Source: Leucobacter sp. UCMA 4100 (GTDB taxonomy: Bacteria; Actinomycetota; Actinomycetes; Actinomycetales; Microbacteriaceae). Taken from it: a stretch of 64,000 nucleotides of DNA. Location: assembly GCF_027853335.1 (NCBI RefSeq), contig NZ_JAFEUS010000002.1, forward strand, positions 2,402,514-2,466,513, written 5' to 3'. The first letter of the stretch is position 1; each line of letters opens with the position of its first letter. Below the pieces are notes generated by a model. The model was given only the letters and a program-made list of their open reading frames with translations. It was not told where the DNA came from and did no database searches. A program made the position numbers and the translations under genes. Shown in pieces: positions 52,274-60,856 of this stretch.

Positions 52274-53586
52274 GCGGCTTCCTTACTGTGCTGCGTCTCG
52301 AAAAAGTGTACTCCTGCTGGGGCAAGTCGCGCGGCGAGAAAGCCGCCCAACGCGGTCATGAGACCAAAGATCGCAAAGAGGAGGGCAGGGCCCCACGAAG
52401 CTCCGCCCGAGCGTGCGAGCGACAGCTGTGCGAGAAACGGCAAGAAGCCGCCGACGACCGCCGCGAGATTGTAGCCGAGACTCACACCCGAGTAGCGAAG
52501 CTCAGTGGGGAAGAGCGAGGCGAGGGTCGTGCCCGCGATGCCATACGCGAGGATCACGCATGAGAGGGCGAGGCAGACGGCAATCACCGCGGCAACCGGT
52601 TCGCGGGTATCAAGGAGCCAGAAGACCGGCAGTGCGCACAGTGCCGTTGCGAGACCACCCCAAAGGGTGATGCGGCCGGGGCCAAAACGTTCAGCGAGCC
52701 TACCGCTCAGGAGGGTGACGAACACCTGGAACACGGCCGCAATGAGTGTCGCGTTGACCATGAGCTGGCGGTCGATACCTCGTTCAGTAGAGGCAAAGTT
52801 GACCATAAAAGTGTTAACGAAGTAGAAGCCGCCGACGCCGAGCATCGAGACGAGAATTGCGACTGCGAGACGGCCGGGAGCACGCCGAAAGACCTCGAGT
52901 GCGGGAATGCGCACGGGCTTCTGCTCGCGAACGAGCTCGAGGAAGACCGGTGACTCTTCGATTTTGCTGCGCAGTACGACGACGACGGCGAGCAACGGGA
53001 GCGCGGCGAGGAAGGGGAGTCGCCAGCCCCACGCATCGAAGGAGTCACTGGGTAAGAGGAGTACGAGGGCGAAGGCCCCGCTCGACATAAACGTGGCAAT
53101 CGGTGACGAGAGCTGAACGAGCGCGGCAAAGCGGTTGCGGTGCTCCGGCGGGGCGTGCTCGATGGCGACGGTCATGGCGCCGCTCCACTCACCGCCAACC
53201 GCGACACCCTGCAAGAGGCGAAGCAGAACGAGTAAGAGCGGTGCGGCGACGCCGATGGCAAAGAAATCGGGAAGGAGGCCGATGAGTGCGGTTGCAGAGC
53301 CGATGAGCGTGACGCTCAGAATAAGGGCCGGGCGCCGCCCCATGCGGTCGCCGATCATGCCGAACAATACGGCGCCCGCGGGTCGAGCCACGAAGCCGAT
53401 GCCGAAGGTGGCGAAGGCCGCGAGTGATGCTGCCCACGGGTCGAGTTCAGTGAAGAACAGGCGGTTGAAAACGAGCGCCGACGCGAGGCCAAAAAGGTAG
53501 TAATCGTACCACTCCATGGCGGTGCCCGCGAGGGCGGCAAACGCAACTTTGCGTGCCTCTGCGAGGCTGAGCTGTTTATCGGTCAC
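52270..53586 (-). CDS. MFS transporter, metabolite:H+ symporter (MHS) type
   Basis: 438 aa from GTG 53586, 12 helices. The MHS signatures are present: FLVxxPAGA-like GIGFVARPAGAVLFGMIGDRMGRRPALI, LQGVAVGGEWSGAMTVAIEHAPPEHR and, at the start of the second half, LFPTELRYSGVSLGYNLAAVVGGF. The subfamily imports dicarboxylates, shikimate, betaine or citrate with protons; the substrate is not deducible. Translationally coupled to the carbonic anhydrase. Confidence 0.92.
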   Translation of the reverse strand: MTDKQLSLAEARKVAFAALAGTAMEWYDYYLFGLASALVFNRLFFTELDPWAASLAAFATFGIGFVARPAGAVLFGMIGDRMGRRPALILSVTLIGSATALIGLLPDFFAIGVAAPLLLVLLRLLQGVAVGGEWSGAMTVAIEHAPPEHRNRFAALVQLSSPIATFMSSGAFALVLLLPSDSFDAWGWRLPFLAALPLLAVVVVLRSKIEESPVFLELVREQKPVRIPALEVFRRAPGRLAVAILVSMLGVGGFYFVNTFMVNFASTERGIDRQLMVNATLIAAVFQVFVTLLSGRLAERFGPGRITLWGGLATALCALPVFWLLDTREPVAAVIAVCLALSCVILAYGIAGTTLASLFPTELRYSGVSLGYNLAAVVGGFLPFLAQLSLARSGGASWGPALLFAIFGLMTALGGFLAARLAPAGVHFFETQHSKEAA

Positions 53587-53746
53587 TGGGCGCTCTATCG
53601 CTGCCGAAAAAGGTCATGCGTTCGAGTCTAAAGCAGGCAGTATTCCGAACAGGTGCTGAACGCTCTCTGTCGATTTTGCGCGGGGGCGTGACTTTCACAG
53701 TTGATGCGCGTACATTACGAATGAAAGACCTCATGAAAGGGCACGT

Positions 53747-54433
53747 TTGAAACTCATTAGCTACAACCTGCGCAAGAACAAAGCGGCGCGAGAGTTGAGT
53801 GTCCTGGCTGAACGGCACGATATTGATGTGCTGTGTTTGCAAGAGGCAGACACCGAGTCACTCGCTCCCGAGATCGGTGAGCTGCGGCTCATCTCGGCGA
53901 CGACACAAAACCGCTTAGGGCTTGCCCTTTACGCCCGACACGAGCGATTTACGATTCACGAAGCGCGTTCGTTTTCGCTCAAGAAGTCGATGCACGACCG
54001 CATTCTTCAGCCAGCGCACGAGCGGTTGCTCGCTGCGAGAGTGACCGACACCGAAAAGGGCCACGACTTCGTCGTCGCCTCGTTTCACGCAGCGCCCCTG
54101 ACTGCGCTGAACTCGCTGCGCCGTCACCAGATCAACGCGGCGCTCGAGCGGCTCGACTTGCTCGGCCCAGGGCTGCCCTCGCTCATGGTGGGCGACTACA
54201 ACTACCCGGTGTTTCAGCAGCGCCTCATGCTTGAGATGAGCGACCTCGGTTACGACCTCAGCCTCAGTGATGCACGCACCTACGCCAGGTACCGCATGTT
54301 TACGGGTCACTATGACTTCGCAACCTCGACGGGTTTCGCCGTCAATGGCGTGAACACCCTGCCGCAGGGAGTCAGCGATCACCTGCCAATTCTTATTCAA
54401 GCAGAGCCAAAACTCGTTCCTATCGCTGCATAA
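53747..54433 (+). CDS. Endonuclease/exonuclease/phosphatase-family hydrolase
   Basis: 228 aa from TTG 53747 with AAAGG 8 nt upstream. The catalytic set of the EEP fold is complete: N in SYNLRKN, E in CLQEAD, H in ASFHAAPL, GDYNYP (D and N), and GVSDHLPI (D and H). Members cleave DNA, phosphoinositides or other phosphodiesters. No signal peptide. The iron operon follows but has its own promoter. Confidence 0.9.
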   Translation: MKLISYNLRKNKAARELSVLAERHDIDVLCLQEADTESLAPEIGELRLISATTQNRLGLALYARHERFTIHEARSFSLKKSMHDRILQPAHERLLAARVTDTEKGHDFVVASFHAAPLTALNSLRRHQINAALERLDLLGPGLPSLMVGDYNYPVFQQRLMLEMSDLGYDLSLSDARTYARYRMFTGHYDFATSTGFAVNGVNTLPQGVSDHLPILIQAEPKLVPIAA

Positions 54434-54473
54434 AGTGGGCTTTTCACATCTGATGTTGCATAACCCGTCATCA

Positions 54474-54492
54474 CAAGGTTAGGCTTACCTAA
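54474..54492 (+). promoter_or_regulatory. DtxR/IdeR-type iron box upstream of the siderophore operon
   Basis: The 19-mer containing AGGTTAGGCTTACCTAA matches the DtxR/IdeR consensus TTAGGTTAGSCTAACCTAA at 16 of 19 positions by eye. It covers a TAGGCT -10 (54480-54485). Iron-loaded DtxR would block the promoter. Confidence 0.8.
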
Positions 54493-54527
54493 GTTAGTGA
54501 TTGCGGTGCAGCTTTCACTCAGTGACC

Positions 54528-54557
54528 AACGCCGGTGGCTCCTCCCATCGGCGTTTT
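54528..54557 (+). promoter_or_regulatory. Leader hairpin with anti-Shine-Dalgarno loop and U-tract
   Basis: An 11-bp stem (54528-54538 with 54545-54555, one G-U pair), loop CTCCTC, then TTTT. It looks like an intrinsic terminator inside the 5' leader. The loop CTCCT is the exact complement of AGGAG at 54574-54578, the ribosome site of the binding-protein gene. Confidence 0.55.
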
Positions 54558-54582
54558 ACTTGTGAAAATACGAAGGAGCGAT

Positions 54583-55590
54583 GTGACGATTCGAATGAAC
54601 AAGTTTGCTGGGGCTACCGCCCTTGCACTGACCGCTGGGCTTGTGCTCTCAGCGTGCTCGAACACTGCCGACAACTCGGCAAACACCGATGACGCCAAAG
54701 ACAAGGCGCCCGCCACGGTAACGATCACCGATAACCACGGTGAAGTTGAAGTTCCCGTGAACCCAGAGACCGTTGTCGCACTCGACAACCTCGTCTTTGA
54801 CACCCTCTCAGACTGGGACGTCAAGCTTGCCGCAGCGCCCAAGGGCGTCATGGGCTCGGCTTGGCCCGAGTACACCGACGACGAGAGTGTTGCCGACGTG
54901 GGAAACCACATCGAGCCAAACCTCGAGGCCGTTGTTGCTGCTCAGCCTGACCTCATCATCGGTGGCTACCGCTTCGGCTCGTACTACGACGACCTGAAGG
55001 CCCAGAACCCCGACGCAGTGGTCATCGAGATCGCACCTCGCGATGACGAAGAAGAGTTCTCAGAGCTCAAGCGCCAGACCGAGATTCTCGGTCAGATCTT
55101 CGACCACGAAGATGAGGCAGCTGAGCTCACGAAGCAGCTCGACGACGCCATTGCTGGCGCAAAGGATGCCTACAACGGCACCGACAGCGTCATGGCCGTC
55201 AACACCTCGGGTGGCAAGATTGGCTACCTCGCTCCGGTTGTAGGTCGCGCGCTTGGCCCGGTCTTCCCGGCACTTGACCTCGTCGCAGCGCTTGAGGCTG
55301 AGGGCGATAACGACCACAAGGGTAACGACATCGGCGTTGAAGCAATCGCGCAGTCAAACCCTGACTGGATTCTCGCGCTCGACCGCGATGCGTCGTTCGC
55401 ACCTGAGGATCGCGAAGAGGGATCGGCACCAGCCGAAGAGCTCATCAAGAAGTCAGAGGCACTTGCGAACGTGACCGCAGTGAAGGAAGACAAGGTCGTC
55501 ATTCTCGACCCCAACTTCTACCTCACCGAGGGTATCCAGGCGTACACCACTCTCTTCAATGAGATTAAGGATGCCTTCGCTAACGCATGA
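54583..55590 (+). CDS. Iron-siderophore ABC transporter substrate-binding lipoprotein
   Basis: 335 aa from GTG 54583 (AAGGAG 4 nt before; ATG 54595 is an alternative). Signal peptide with lipobox LSAC. The class III binding-protein fold shows VEVPVNPETVVALDNLVFDTLSDWDV, VGNHIEPNLEAVVAAQPDLIIGGYR and a long backbone helix before LAPVVGRALG. It captures ferric siderophore for the two FecCD permeases and ATPase that follow. Its stop overlaps the next start by 4 nt. Expression should be iron-repressed through the upstream box. Confidence 0.94.
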   Translation: MTIRMNKFAGATALALTAGLVLSACSNTADNSANTDDAKDKAPATVTITDNHGEVEVPVNPETVVALDNLVFDTLSDWDVKLAAAPKGVMGSAWPEYTDDESVADVGNHIEPNLEAVVAAQPDLIIGGYRFGSYYDDLKAQNPDAVVIEIAPRDDEEEFSELKRQTEILGQIFDHEDEAAELTKQLDDAIAGAKDAYNGTDSVMAVNTSGGKIGYLAPVVGRALGPVFPALDLVAALEAEGDNDHKGNDIGVEAIAQSNPDWILALDRDASFAPEDREEGSAPAEELIKKSEALANVTAVKEDKVVILDPNFYLTEGIQAYTTLFNEIKDAFANA

Positions 55591-56666
55591 GTCATCGAAT
55601 GAAGCCCACCCAACCGGGTGAAGCACAACCGACCGGGGCGTCCACCAATACAGGTGGGCGCCCCGGTCGGGGGTTTACGCACGAAACGGGCGGAAAGCCG
55701 GTAGCACCCGAGCTGAAACCGCGCAGGCGTTCACCGCTGTGGTTCATTCTCGCGGTTCTTGGAACGCTCGCTCTGCTCGTCGCTTCGCTCTCTGTGGGGG
55801 CTTTCGATATTTTGGGCGACGACTTTGGTTCAGAAATGTTCTGGATCACGAGGGTGCCGCGCACGCTCGCTCTCGTGCTCTCGGGCGCTGCGATCGCGAC
55901 GAGCGGCCTCGTGATGCAGATGCTCACGCAAAACCGTTTCGTTGACGCCACCACGTCGGGAACGACGGAGTGGGCGGCGCTCGGGCTGTTGCTCACCGCC
56001 ATCTTCTTTCCCAACATGGGGCTCATGGGGCGCATGATCACCGCGAGTGTTTTTGCTTTTGTTGGCGCAATGGTCTTCATGCTCATTCTGCGCCGTATCG
56101 TCATTCGCACGACCCTCGTTGTGCCGCTCATTGGCATTATGCTTGGCGCGATTATTAGCGCCCTCACGACGTTTCTTGCGGTGCAATTCAACCTTCTGCA
56201 GATGGTTGGCACCTGGTTCATGGGTAGCTTCACCGAGATCGTTCGCGGTCGGTACGAGGTGCTCTGGGTCGTTGCGGCCGTAACCGTGTGTGTGTTTTTG
56301 ATTGCCGATCGTATTACCGTTGCGGGTCTCGGCAAAGACGTCGCGACGAGTGTTGGGCTTCGCTACGACGCGATCGTCGTTGGCGGCACCGTGCTCGTTG
56401 CCATTGCTGCCGGCGTGACGGTCGTCGTGGTCGGTTTCCTGCCCTTGCTCGGCCTCGTTGTGCCGAACGTTGTGTCGCTCATTCGTGGCGACAACGTGAG
56501 AAGTAACCTGCCCTGGGTATGTCTCGGCGGTATATCGCTCGTGACGGCTTGTGACCTGCTCGGCAGAACGATCAACATGCCCTTCGAAGTGCCGGTTTCA
56601 ATGGTGCTTGGCGTCGTCGGTGCATTCGTGTTCATCACGCTGCTGCTGCGGCAGCGGAAAGCGTAG
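55587..56666 (+). CDS. FecCD-family siderophore permease 1
   Basis: 359 aa. After a ~50-residue hydrophilic N-terminus (unusually long, Pro/Gly-rich) come nine or ten helices with the BtuC/FecCD blocks VPRTLALVLSGAAIATSGLVMQMLTQNRFVDATTSGTTEWAALGLL and GFLPLLGLVVPNVVSLIRGDNVR. Half of the membrane pore. It overlaps the binding-protein gene by 4 nt and precedes permease 2 by 6 nt. Confidence 0.95.
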   Translation: MSHRMKPTQPGEAQPTGASTNTGGRPGRGFTHETGGKPVAPELKPRRRSPLWFILAVLGTLALLVASLSVGAFDILGDDFGSEMFWITRVPRTLALVLSGAAIATSGLVMQMLTQNRFVDATTSGTTEWAALGLLLTAIFFPNMGLMGRMITASVFAFVGAMVFMLILRRIVIRTTLVVPLIGIMLGAIISALTTFLAVQFNLLQMVGTWFMGSFTEIVRGRYEVLWVVAAVTVCVFLIADRITVAGLGKDVATSVGLRYDAIVVGGTVLVAIAAGVTVVVVGFLPLLGLVVPNVVSLIRGDNVRSNLPWVCLGGISLVTACDLLGRTINMPFEVPVSMVLGVVGAFVFITLLLRQRKA

Positions 56667-56672
56667 GGTCTC

Positions 56673-57701
56673 ATGACCAGTATTGTGCGACTTGCGAGCT
56701 CTGGTGATCTGCCAGAGAGCGCCGAAGCGTCGATGCAGTGGTGGCGAAGAGCGCTGCCACTCGCCATCGTGTACGTGGCGGCGGCAGCTTTTGCCATAGG
56801 CATCGTCGTCTATGGCAACCCGGTTCCCTTTGATCAACCTGGTTTCTGGGTCATCGTGCAAACCCGTCTCGGGTCACTCGGAACGATCGCCTTGGTCGCG
56901 GTGGCTCAAGCCGTCGCTACCGTCATGTTTCACACGGTCACCTCGAACCGTATCTTGACCCCCTCAATTCTTGGCTTCGACGCCCTGTACGTGCTCAGCC
57001 AGACGCTCCTCGTGTTCTTCTTCGGCACGTCTGCGTCGAGCATGGAGGGAATACCGAAGATCATTGCGCAAAGCGCGCTCATGGTCGCTTTTGCGACCCT
57101 GCTTTACGGCTGGCTCTTCTCGGGCAAAAACGCCAACCTGCACCTCCTGTTGCTCGTTGGCATTGTGCTGGGCATCGGCTTTGGCTCGATCTCAACCTTC
57201 ATGCAGCGCATGCTCACGCCCAGCGAGTTCGATGTGCTGAGCGCGCGGCTGTTTGGCAGCATTAGCAAGGGCAACACCGACTACCTCCCGATAGCCGCCG
57301 TGATCGTGTTCGGCATTCTCGCCTACTTCTGGTCACGACGGCGCACCTTCGACGTTGTCGCGCTCGGCCGCGACGTATCGGTCGGTCTGGGCGTGCGGTA
57401 CCAGCGCGAGGTCGTGACCACGCTCGTGCTCATCGCAGTGCTGGTTTCAGTCTCGGCCACGATGGTCGGCCCCATGACCTTCTACGGGTTTCTCGTCGCG
57501 ACCCTCGCGTATCAGTTCGCGAAGGGCGACACCCATGGGCATATTTTGCCCCTTGCGATTGGCATCGCACTCGTGACGCTTCTGGGTGCTACCTTCGTTC
57601 TGCGTCACATCTTTTCGGCGGCTGGCCTCGTCACCGTCATCATTGAATTTATCGGCGGTCTGCTCTTCTTGATCGTCTTGTTGCGAAAAGGAATGCGTTG
57701 A
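56673..57701 (+). CDS. FecCD-family siderophore permease 2
   Basis: 342 aa. FecCD blocks QAVATVMFHTVTSNRILTPSILGFDALYVLSQT and VGPMTFYGFLVATLAYQFAKGDTHGHILPLAIG, with nine or ten helices. Pairs with permease 1 as a heterodimer. Its end overlaps the ATPase start by 4 nt. Confidence 0.95.
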   Translation: MTSIVRLASSGDLPESAEASMQWWRRALPLAIVYVAAAAFAIGIVVYGNPVPFDQPGFWVIVQTRLGSLGTIALVAVAQAVATVMFHTVTSNRILTPSILGFDALYVLSQTLLVFFFGTSASSMEGIPKIIAQSALMVAFATLLYGWLFSGKNANLHLLLLVGIVLGIGFGSISTFMQRMLTPSEFDVLSARLFGSISKGNTDYLPIAAVIVFGILAYFWSRRRTFDVVALGRDVSVGLGVRYQREVVTTLVLIAVLVSVSATMVGPMTFYGFLVATLAYQFAKGDTHGHILPLAIGIALVTLLGATFVLRHIFSAAGLVTVIIEFIGGLLFLIVLLRKGMR

Positions 57702-58492
57702 TGAATGCAGCGACTGCGACCGGAATCGAACTTCGCGGAATCTCGAAGAACTATGACGGCAGGCACGTTCTCGGGCCCATCGACCTGACGATTGAGCATG
57801 GCGGCGTGACCGCCCTCATCGGGCCCAATGGCGCGGGCAAATCAACGATGCTCACGATCATCGGTCGCCTGCTCGATGCAGACAGTGGGCGGGTGACGGT
57901 CGGTGACCTTGACGTGCGCCACACGAAGTCAAAGGAACTCGCCAAGGTCGTCTCGATCTTGAAGCAGGAGAACCACTTCATGGCGCGCCTCACGGTGCAG
58001 CAGCTCGTGACGTTTGGCCGCTTCCCGCACTCCGCTGGTCGGCTCACCGAGACCGACCAGCGAGCGATCCACGCGGCGATCGCCTTTCTCGACCTTGCCG
58101 GCATGGAAGACCGATTCATCGACGAGCTCTCCGGCGGCCAACGCCAGCGCGCTTTTGTTGCGATGGTGCTCGCGCAAGATACCGACTATGTGCTGCTCGA
58201 CGAGCCGCTCACGGGCCTCGATATGCGCCATGCCGTTGGCATGATGGGGCAGGTTCGAGCGGCGGCTGACGCGCTCGGCAAGACCGTGGTGCTCGTGATT
58301 CACGACGTGAACTTTGCGGCGGCCTACGCCGACCGCATTATCGCCCTCGCCGAGGGCCGTGTCGTTGCGAGCGGAACGCCCGAAGAGATCATCACGCCAG
58401 ATGTGCTTGAGCGCGTGTTCGAAACCCCGGTTGAGGTTGTCGAGCATCACGGTAAACGCGTCGCGATCTACTACCGCCACCCGGAGGCCTAA
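57698..58492 (+). CDS. Iron-siderophore ABC transporter ATPase
   Basis: 264 aa. Walker A GPNGAGKST, Q-loop LKQENHFMARLTV, signature LSGGQRQRAFVAMVLAQ, Walker B YVLLDEPLTGLDM, His switch VIHDVNFAAAYADRI: the FecE/FepC group. Last gene of the four-gene iron operon (54583-58492), each coupled to the one before or nearly so. Confidence 0.95.
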   Translation: MMNAATATGIELRGISKNYDGRHVLGPIDLTIEHGGVTALIGPNGAGKSTMLTIIGRLLDADSGRVTVGDLDVRHTKSKELAKVVSILKQENHFMARLTVQQLVTFGRFPHSAGRLTETDQRAIHAAIAFLDLAGMEDRFIDELSGGQRQRAFVAMVLAQDTDYVLLDEPLTGLDMRHAVGMMGQVRAAADALGKTVVLVIHDVNFAAAYADRIIALAEGRVVASGTPEEIITPDVLERVFETPVEVVEHHGKRVAIYYRHPEA

Positions 58493-58552
58493 GGCCTGCG
58501 ATGGAGCGCGGAGAAGTGGGCGGCGGATCGGCCTAGCCTGTGGCCCGAGAGG

Positions 58553-59083
58553 TTAGTCGAGCGGGAGCCGGTACGTGAGTAGGGTGAACGAGCTGCCATC
58601 GCTTCGAAAGACCTCTTCATCGAGCTCGCTGAGTCTCGTGAAGCCGAGCCGTTCGTAGAGGGCAATCGCGCCGCGCATCTCAGGTCCCGTGTTCAGGAGC
58701 ACTGCGCGTGCTCCACGTGAGCGCGCGCGAGCGATGGTCTCGGTCATGAGGTACTCGCCAATGCCGCGTTTTCGTGCCGACTGACGCACTGCGAGTAGCC
58801 GCAGGTCGAATTCGCCCTCGCCGGCAAGCCCGGTGATCGACTCACCAGGGTGGCCAGTGGTGACGGTGCCGAGAAGCTCGCCGGTGTCGCGTTCCTCGCA
58901 CACCCACACCTGGTGGTTCTCGGCTCGTGACTCGACGTCGGCAATGTCGGCGGCATAAGTCTCGTCGATCCACGAATAGTCGCCAAGGTAGGCGTCGAAA
59001 CACAGCTCGCGCACCGCCTCGATTTCGCTGTCATGCATACGCCTGAAGCGCAGTTCATCACGGGTGCTGGTGGTTTCGTTCAC
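58553..59083 (-). CDS. GNAT-family N-acetyltransferase
   Basis: 176 aa from GTG 59083, directly abutting the stop of the ABC ATPase gene, so probably coupled. Motif A: LRLLAVRQSARKRGIGEYLMTETIARARSRGARAVLLNTG with the R-x-x-G-I-G acetyl-CoA loop; motif B: AIALYERLGFTRLSELDEEVF. The acceptor is unknown. Its position in a possibly iron-controlled unit raises the chance of a role in siderophore or metal-stress metabolism, which is inference only. Confidence 0.88.
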   Translation of the reverse strand: MNETTSTRDELRFRRMHDSEIEAVRELCFDAYLGDYSWIDETYAADIADVESRAENHQVWVCEERDTGELLGTVTTGHPGESITGLAGEGEFDLRLLAVRQSARKRGIGEYLMTETIARARSRGARAVLLNTGPEMRGAIALYERLGFTRLSELDEEVFRSDGSSFTLLTYRLPLD

Positions 59084-59905
59084 TTAACTCATGGTACCGG
59101 CGGCAGCCCGAGCCTGCCAGCGCCCATCATGGTGAGCAATGCTGATGGGGTAGGCGAAGCACTCGCTCACGAGCTGCGTCGTGAGCACCTGGGTGGCGGG
59201 CCCCTGCGCGCTAATGCGGCCGTCGGTAATCAATGCCGCGTGCGTGGTTGATTCAGGGAGCTCTTCGAGGTGGTGAGTGACGAGCACGGTCGCGAGTTCA
59301 GGCCGCGAACGATGCAACTCGTCAAGGGTCGTCAGGTACTGTTCGCGTGCTGCAACGTCGAGGCCCGTCGAGGGCTCATCGAGCAGCAACAGGCTTGGTT
59401 TCGAGAGGAGCGATCTCGCGATGAGTGCGCGGCCCCGCTCGCCCTGAGACATGGTGGGCCAGGTCGCGTGCTCTTTGCCGTCGAGCCCCATGAGCGCGAT
59501 GAGCTCGTGGGCGCGTTCGACCGTCTCAGCGTCGGGTTGCCAGCGGGGCACCCACTCGATGGTGCCGGTCGCCCCGGTGAGCACGACTTGTTCGATGGTG
59601 AGCGATGAGGTGAGTGGGTGTCTGGGATTCACGTGGCCGATGTTGCGGCGCAGCTCGCGCATGTCGACGCGGCCGAGCTGCTGGCCGAGCACGTGCACGG
59701 TGCCGCGGGTCGGATGTTCGTTCGCCCCGCACATGCTGAGAATGGTGCTTTTGCCGGCACCGTTTGCGCCGATGAGTGCCCAGTGTTCGCCGGCGCGAAT
59801 CGTGAGGTTAATGTCGCTCAAGATGTCGCGCGCATTGCGTACGAAGGCGAGATCGGTGAGATTGAGCACCGCTTCGGTCGTGGGGGTGGCCTGGGCTTGA
59901 ATCAT
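59084..59905 (-). CDS. Stand-alone ABC ATPase, probably iron-regulated
   Basis: 273 aa. Walker A GANGAGKST, signature MSQGERGRALIARSL (variant of LSGGQ), Walker B LLLLDEPSTGLDV, and His pair VTHHLEELPES. No permease gene adjoins. Sequence style recalls single-domain ATPases such as the ModF/YlmA group. A DtxR-like half box overlaps a TAGGCT -10 placed 6 nt before ATG 59905, so the mRNA is probably leaderless and iron-repressed. It may serve a transporter elsewhere. Confidence 0.9.
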   Translation of the reverse strand: MIQAQATPTTEAVLNLTDLAFVRNARDILSDINLTIRAGEHWALIGANGAGKSTILSMCGANEHPTRGTVHVLGQQLGRVDMRELRRNIGHVNPRHPLTSSLTIEQVVLTGATGTIEWVPRWQPDAETVERAHELIALMGLDGKEHATWPTMSQGERGRALIARSLLSKPSLLLLDEPSTGLDVAAREQYLTTLDELHRSRPELATVLVTHHLEELPESTTHAALITDGRISAQGPATQVLTTQLVSECFAYPISIAHHDGRWQARAAAGTMS

Positions 59906-59923
59906 GAAGTAAGCCTAACAACT
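59905..59923 (-). promoter_or_regulatory. DtxR-like box overlapping the ABC ATPase promoter
   Basis: On the minus strand GTTAGGCTTACTTC ends at the ATG. It shares GTTAGGCTTAC with the box at 54474-54492 and contains TAGGCT as -10; 12 of 19 consensus positions match by eye. Confidence 0.5.
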
Positions 59924-60096
59924 CCTCAGACAAGTGTGGGATGTTTGGCTGGAGCGCACGAATCATCTGGTGGATCACCCCGCTCACGAGGCTCGCGGGA
60001 GAGTCACCCGTGCTCAAGCAGCTCGGTGGGCGATAATAATGGTGACGCTGCTCGCCTGAGCTGGCGCGACACACATCGACAGCAAGGTGGTGCCCC

Positions 60097-60768
60097 ATGA
60101 CACAGATGCCCCGCGCATCACTCGCAGACCGTGCGGCAGCGCTCCTCGAAGAGCGCATTCAGGCCGGCGAGTGGCAGGTCGGTGAGCGTCTGCCAGGCGA
60201 GACCACCCTCGCCCCAGAACTTGGCGTCGGGCGATCGACGGTTCGCGAGGCGATTCGTCAGCTCGCGGGCAAGGGGCTCGTGCAAAGTCGGCAGGGCTCA
60301 GGCGTATACGTGACCGCGCTTGAAACGCAAGACGAACTCACCGAGGTGCTTGCGAGGGCCGACGTGATCGCGGTCATCGAGGCTCGTATCGCGATTGAGT
60401 GCGAGGCTGCTTCGCTCGCGGCGGCGCGCAGAAGCCCCGAGGCACTCGCGGTCATTCATCAGGCACTCAACCACCGCCACCCTGAGCTTGACGAACTCGA
60501 GGCCTATGTCGACGCCGACATGGAGTTTCACCGGGCCGTCGTGCTCGCGGCCGATAACCCGGTACTGCTCGAAATGTTCGATGCTTTCGTGCCGCGCCTG
60601 CGCGGCTCGATGATCGAGATGCTGCGCATGACCGTTGGTTTTGATACTGAGCTCGACCACGAGCGGCACCAGCGCGTCACCGAGCGCATCGCCGAATCAG
60701 ACCCCGAAGGGGCAGCTCGCGTGAGCCGTGACCACCTTGAGGTGCTGCGTCGCGAGGTCTGGCAGTAG
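60097..60768 (+). CDS. GntR-family regulator with FCD domain
   Basis: 223 aa, ATG 60097 after AAGGTGG. Winged helix residues ~5-70 (DRAAALLEERIQAGEWQVGERLPGETTLAPELGVGRSTVREAIRQLAGKGLVQSRQGSGVYV), then the all-helical FCD ligand domain (ARIAIECEAASLAAARR ... DMEFHRAVVLAADNPVLLEMFDAF, with the metal-binding D and H). FadR/DgoR-type regulators of organic-acid or sugar-acid use. GGTG-GAT-CACC at 59969-59979 is a possible operator. Its target is not evident; the next gene has its own promoter. Confidence 0.93.
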   Translation: MTQMPRASLADRAAALLEERIQAGEWQVGERLPGETTLAPELGVGRSTVREAIRQLAGKGLVQSRQGSGVYVTALETQDELTEVLARADVIAVIEARIAIECEAASLAAARRSPEALAVIHQALNHRHPELDELEAYVDADMEFHRAVVLAADNPVLLEMFDAFVPRLRGSMIEMLRMTVGFDTELDHERHQRVTERIAESDPEGAARVSRDHLEVLRREVWQ

Positions 60769-60818
60769 CTTGAAAATGTAGGCGCTTGGGCTTTCGCGCG
60801 GCGCGATTCGCACCCTGC

Positions 60819-60849
60819 TTGACCTTGACGTAACGTCAAGCTTTACAGT
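60819..60849 (+). promoter_or_regulatory. MerR-type promoter with long spacer and central palindrome
   Basis: TTGACC (60819-60824) and TACAGT (60844-60849) are separated by 19 bp, the over-long spacer typical of MerR-controlled promoters. The spacer holds a perfect 7-3-7 palindrome CTTGACG-TAA-CGTCAAG (60824-60840). The expected start point falls on ATG 60857. Confidence 0.75.
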
Positions 60850-60856
60850 GATCATC

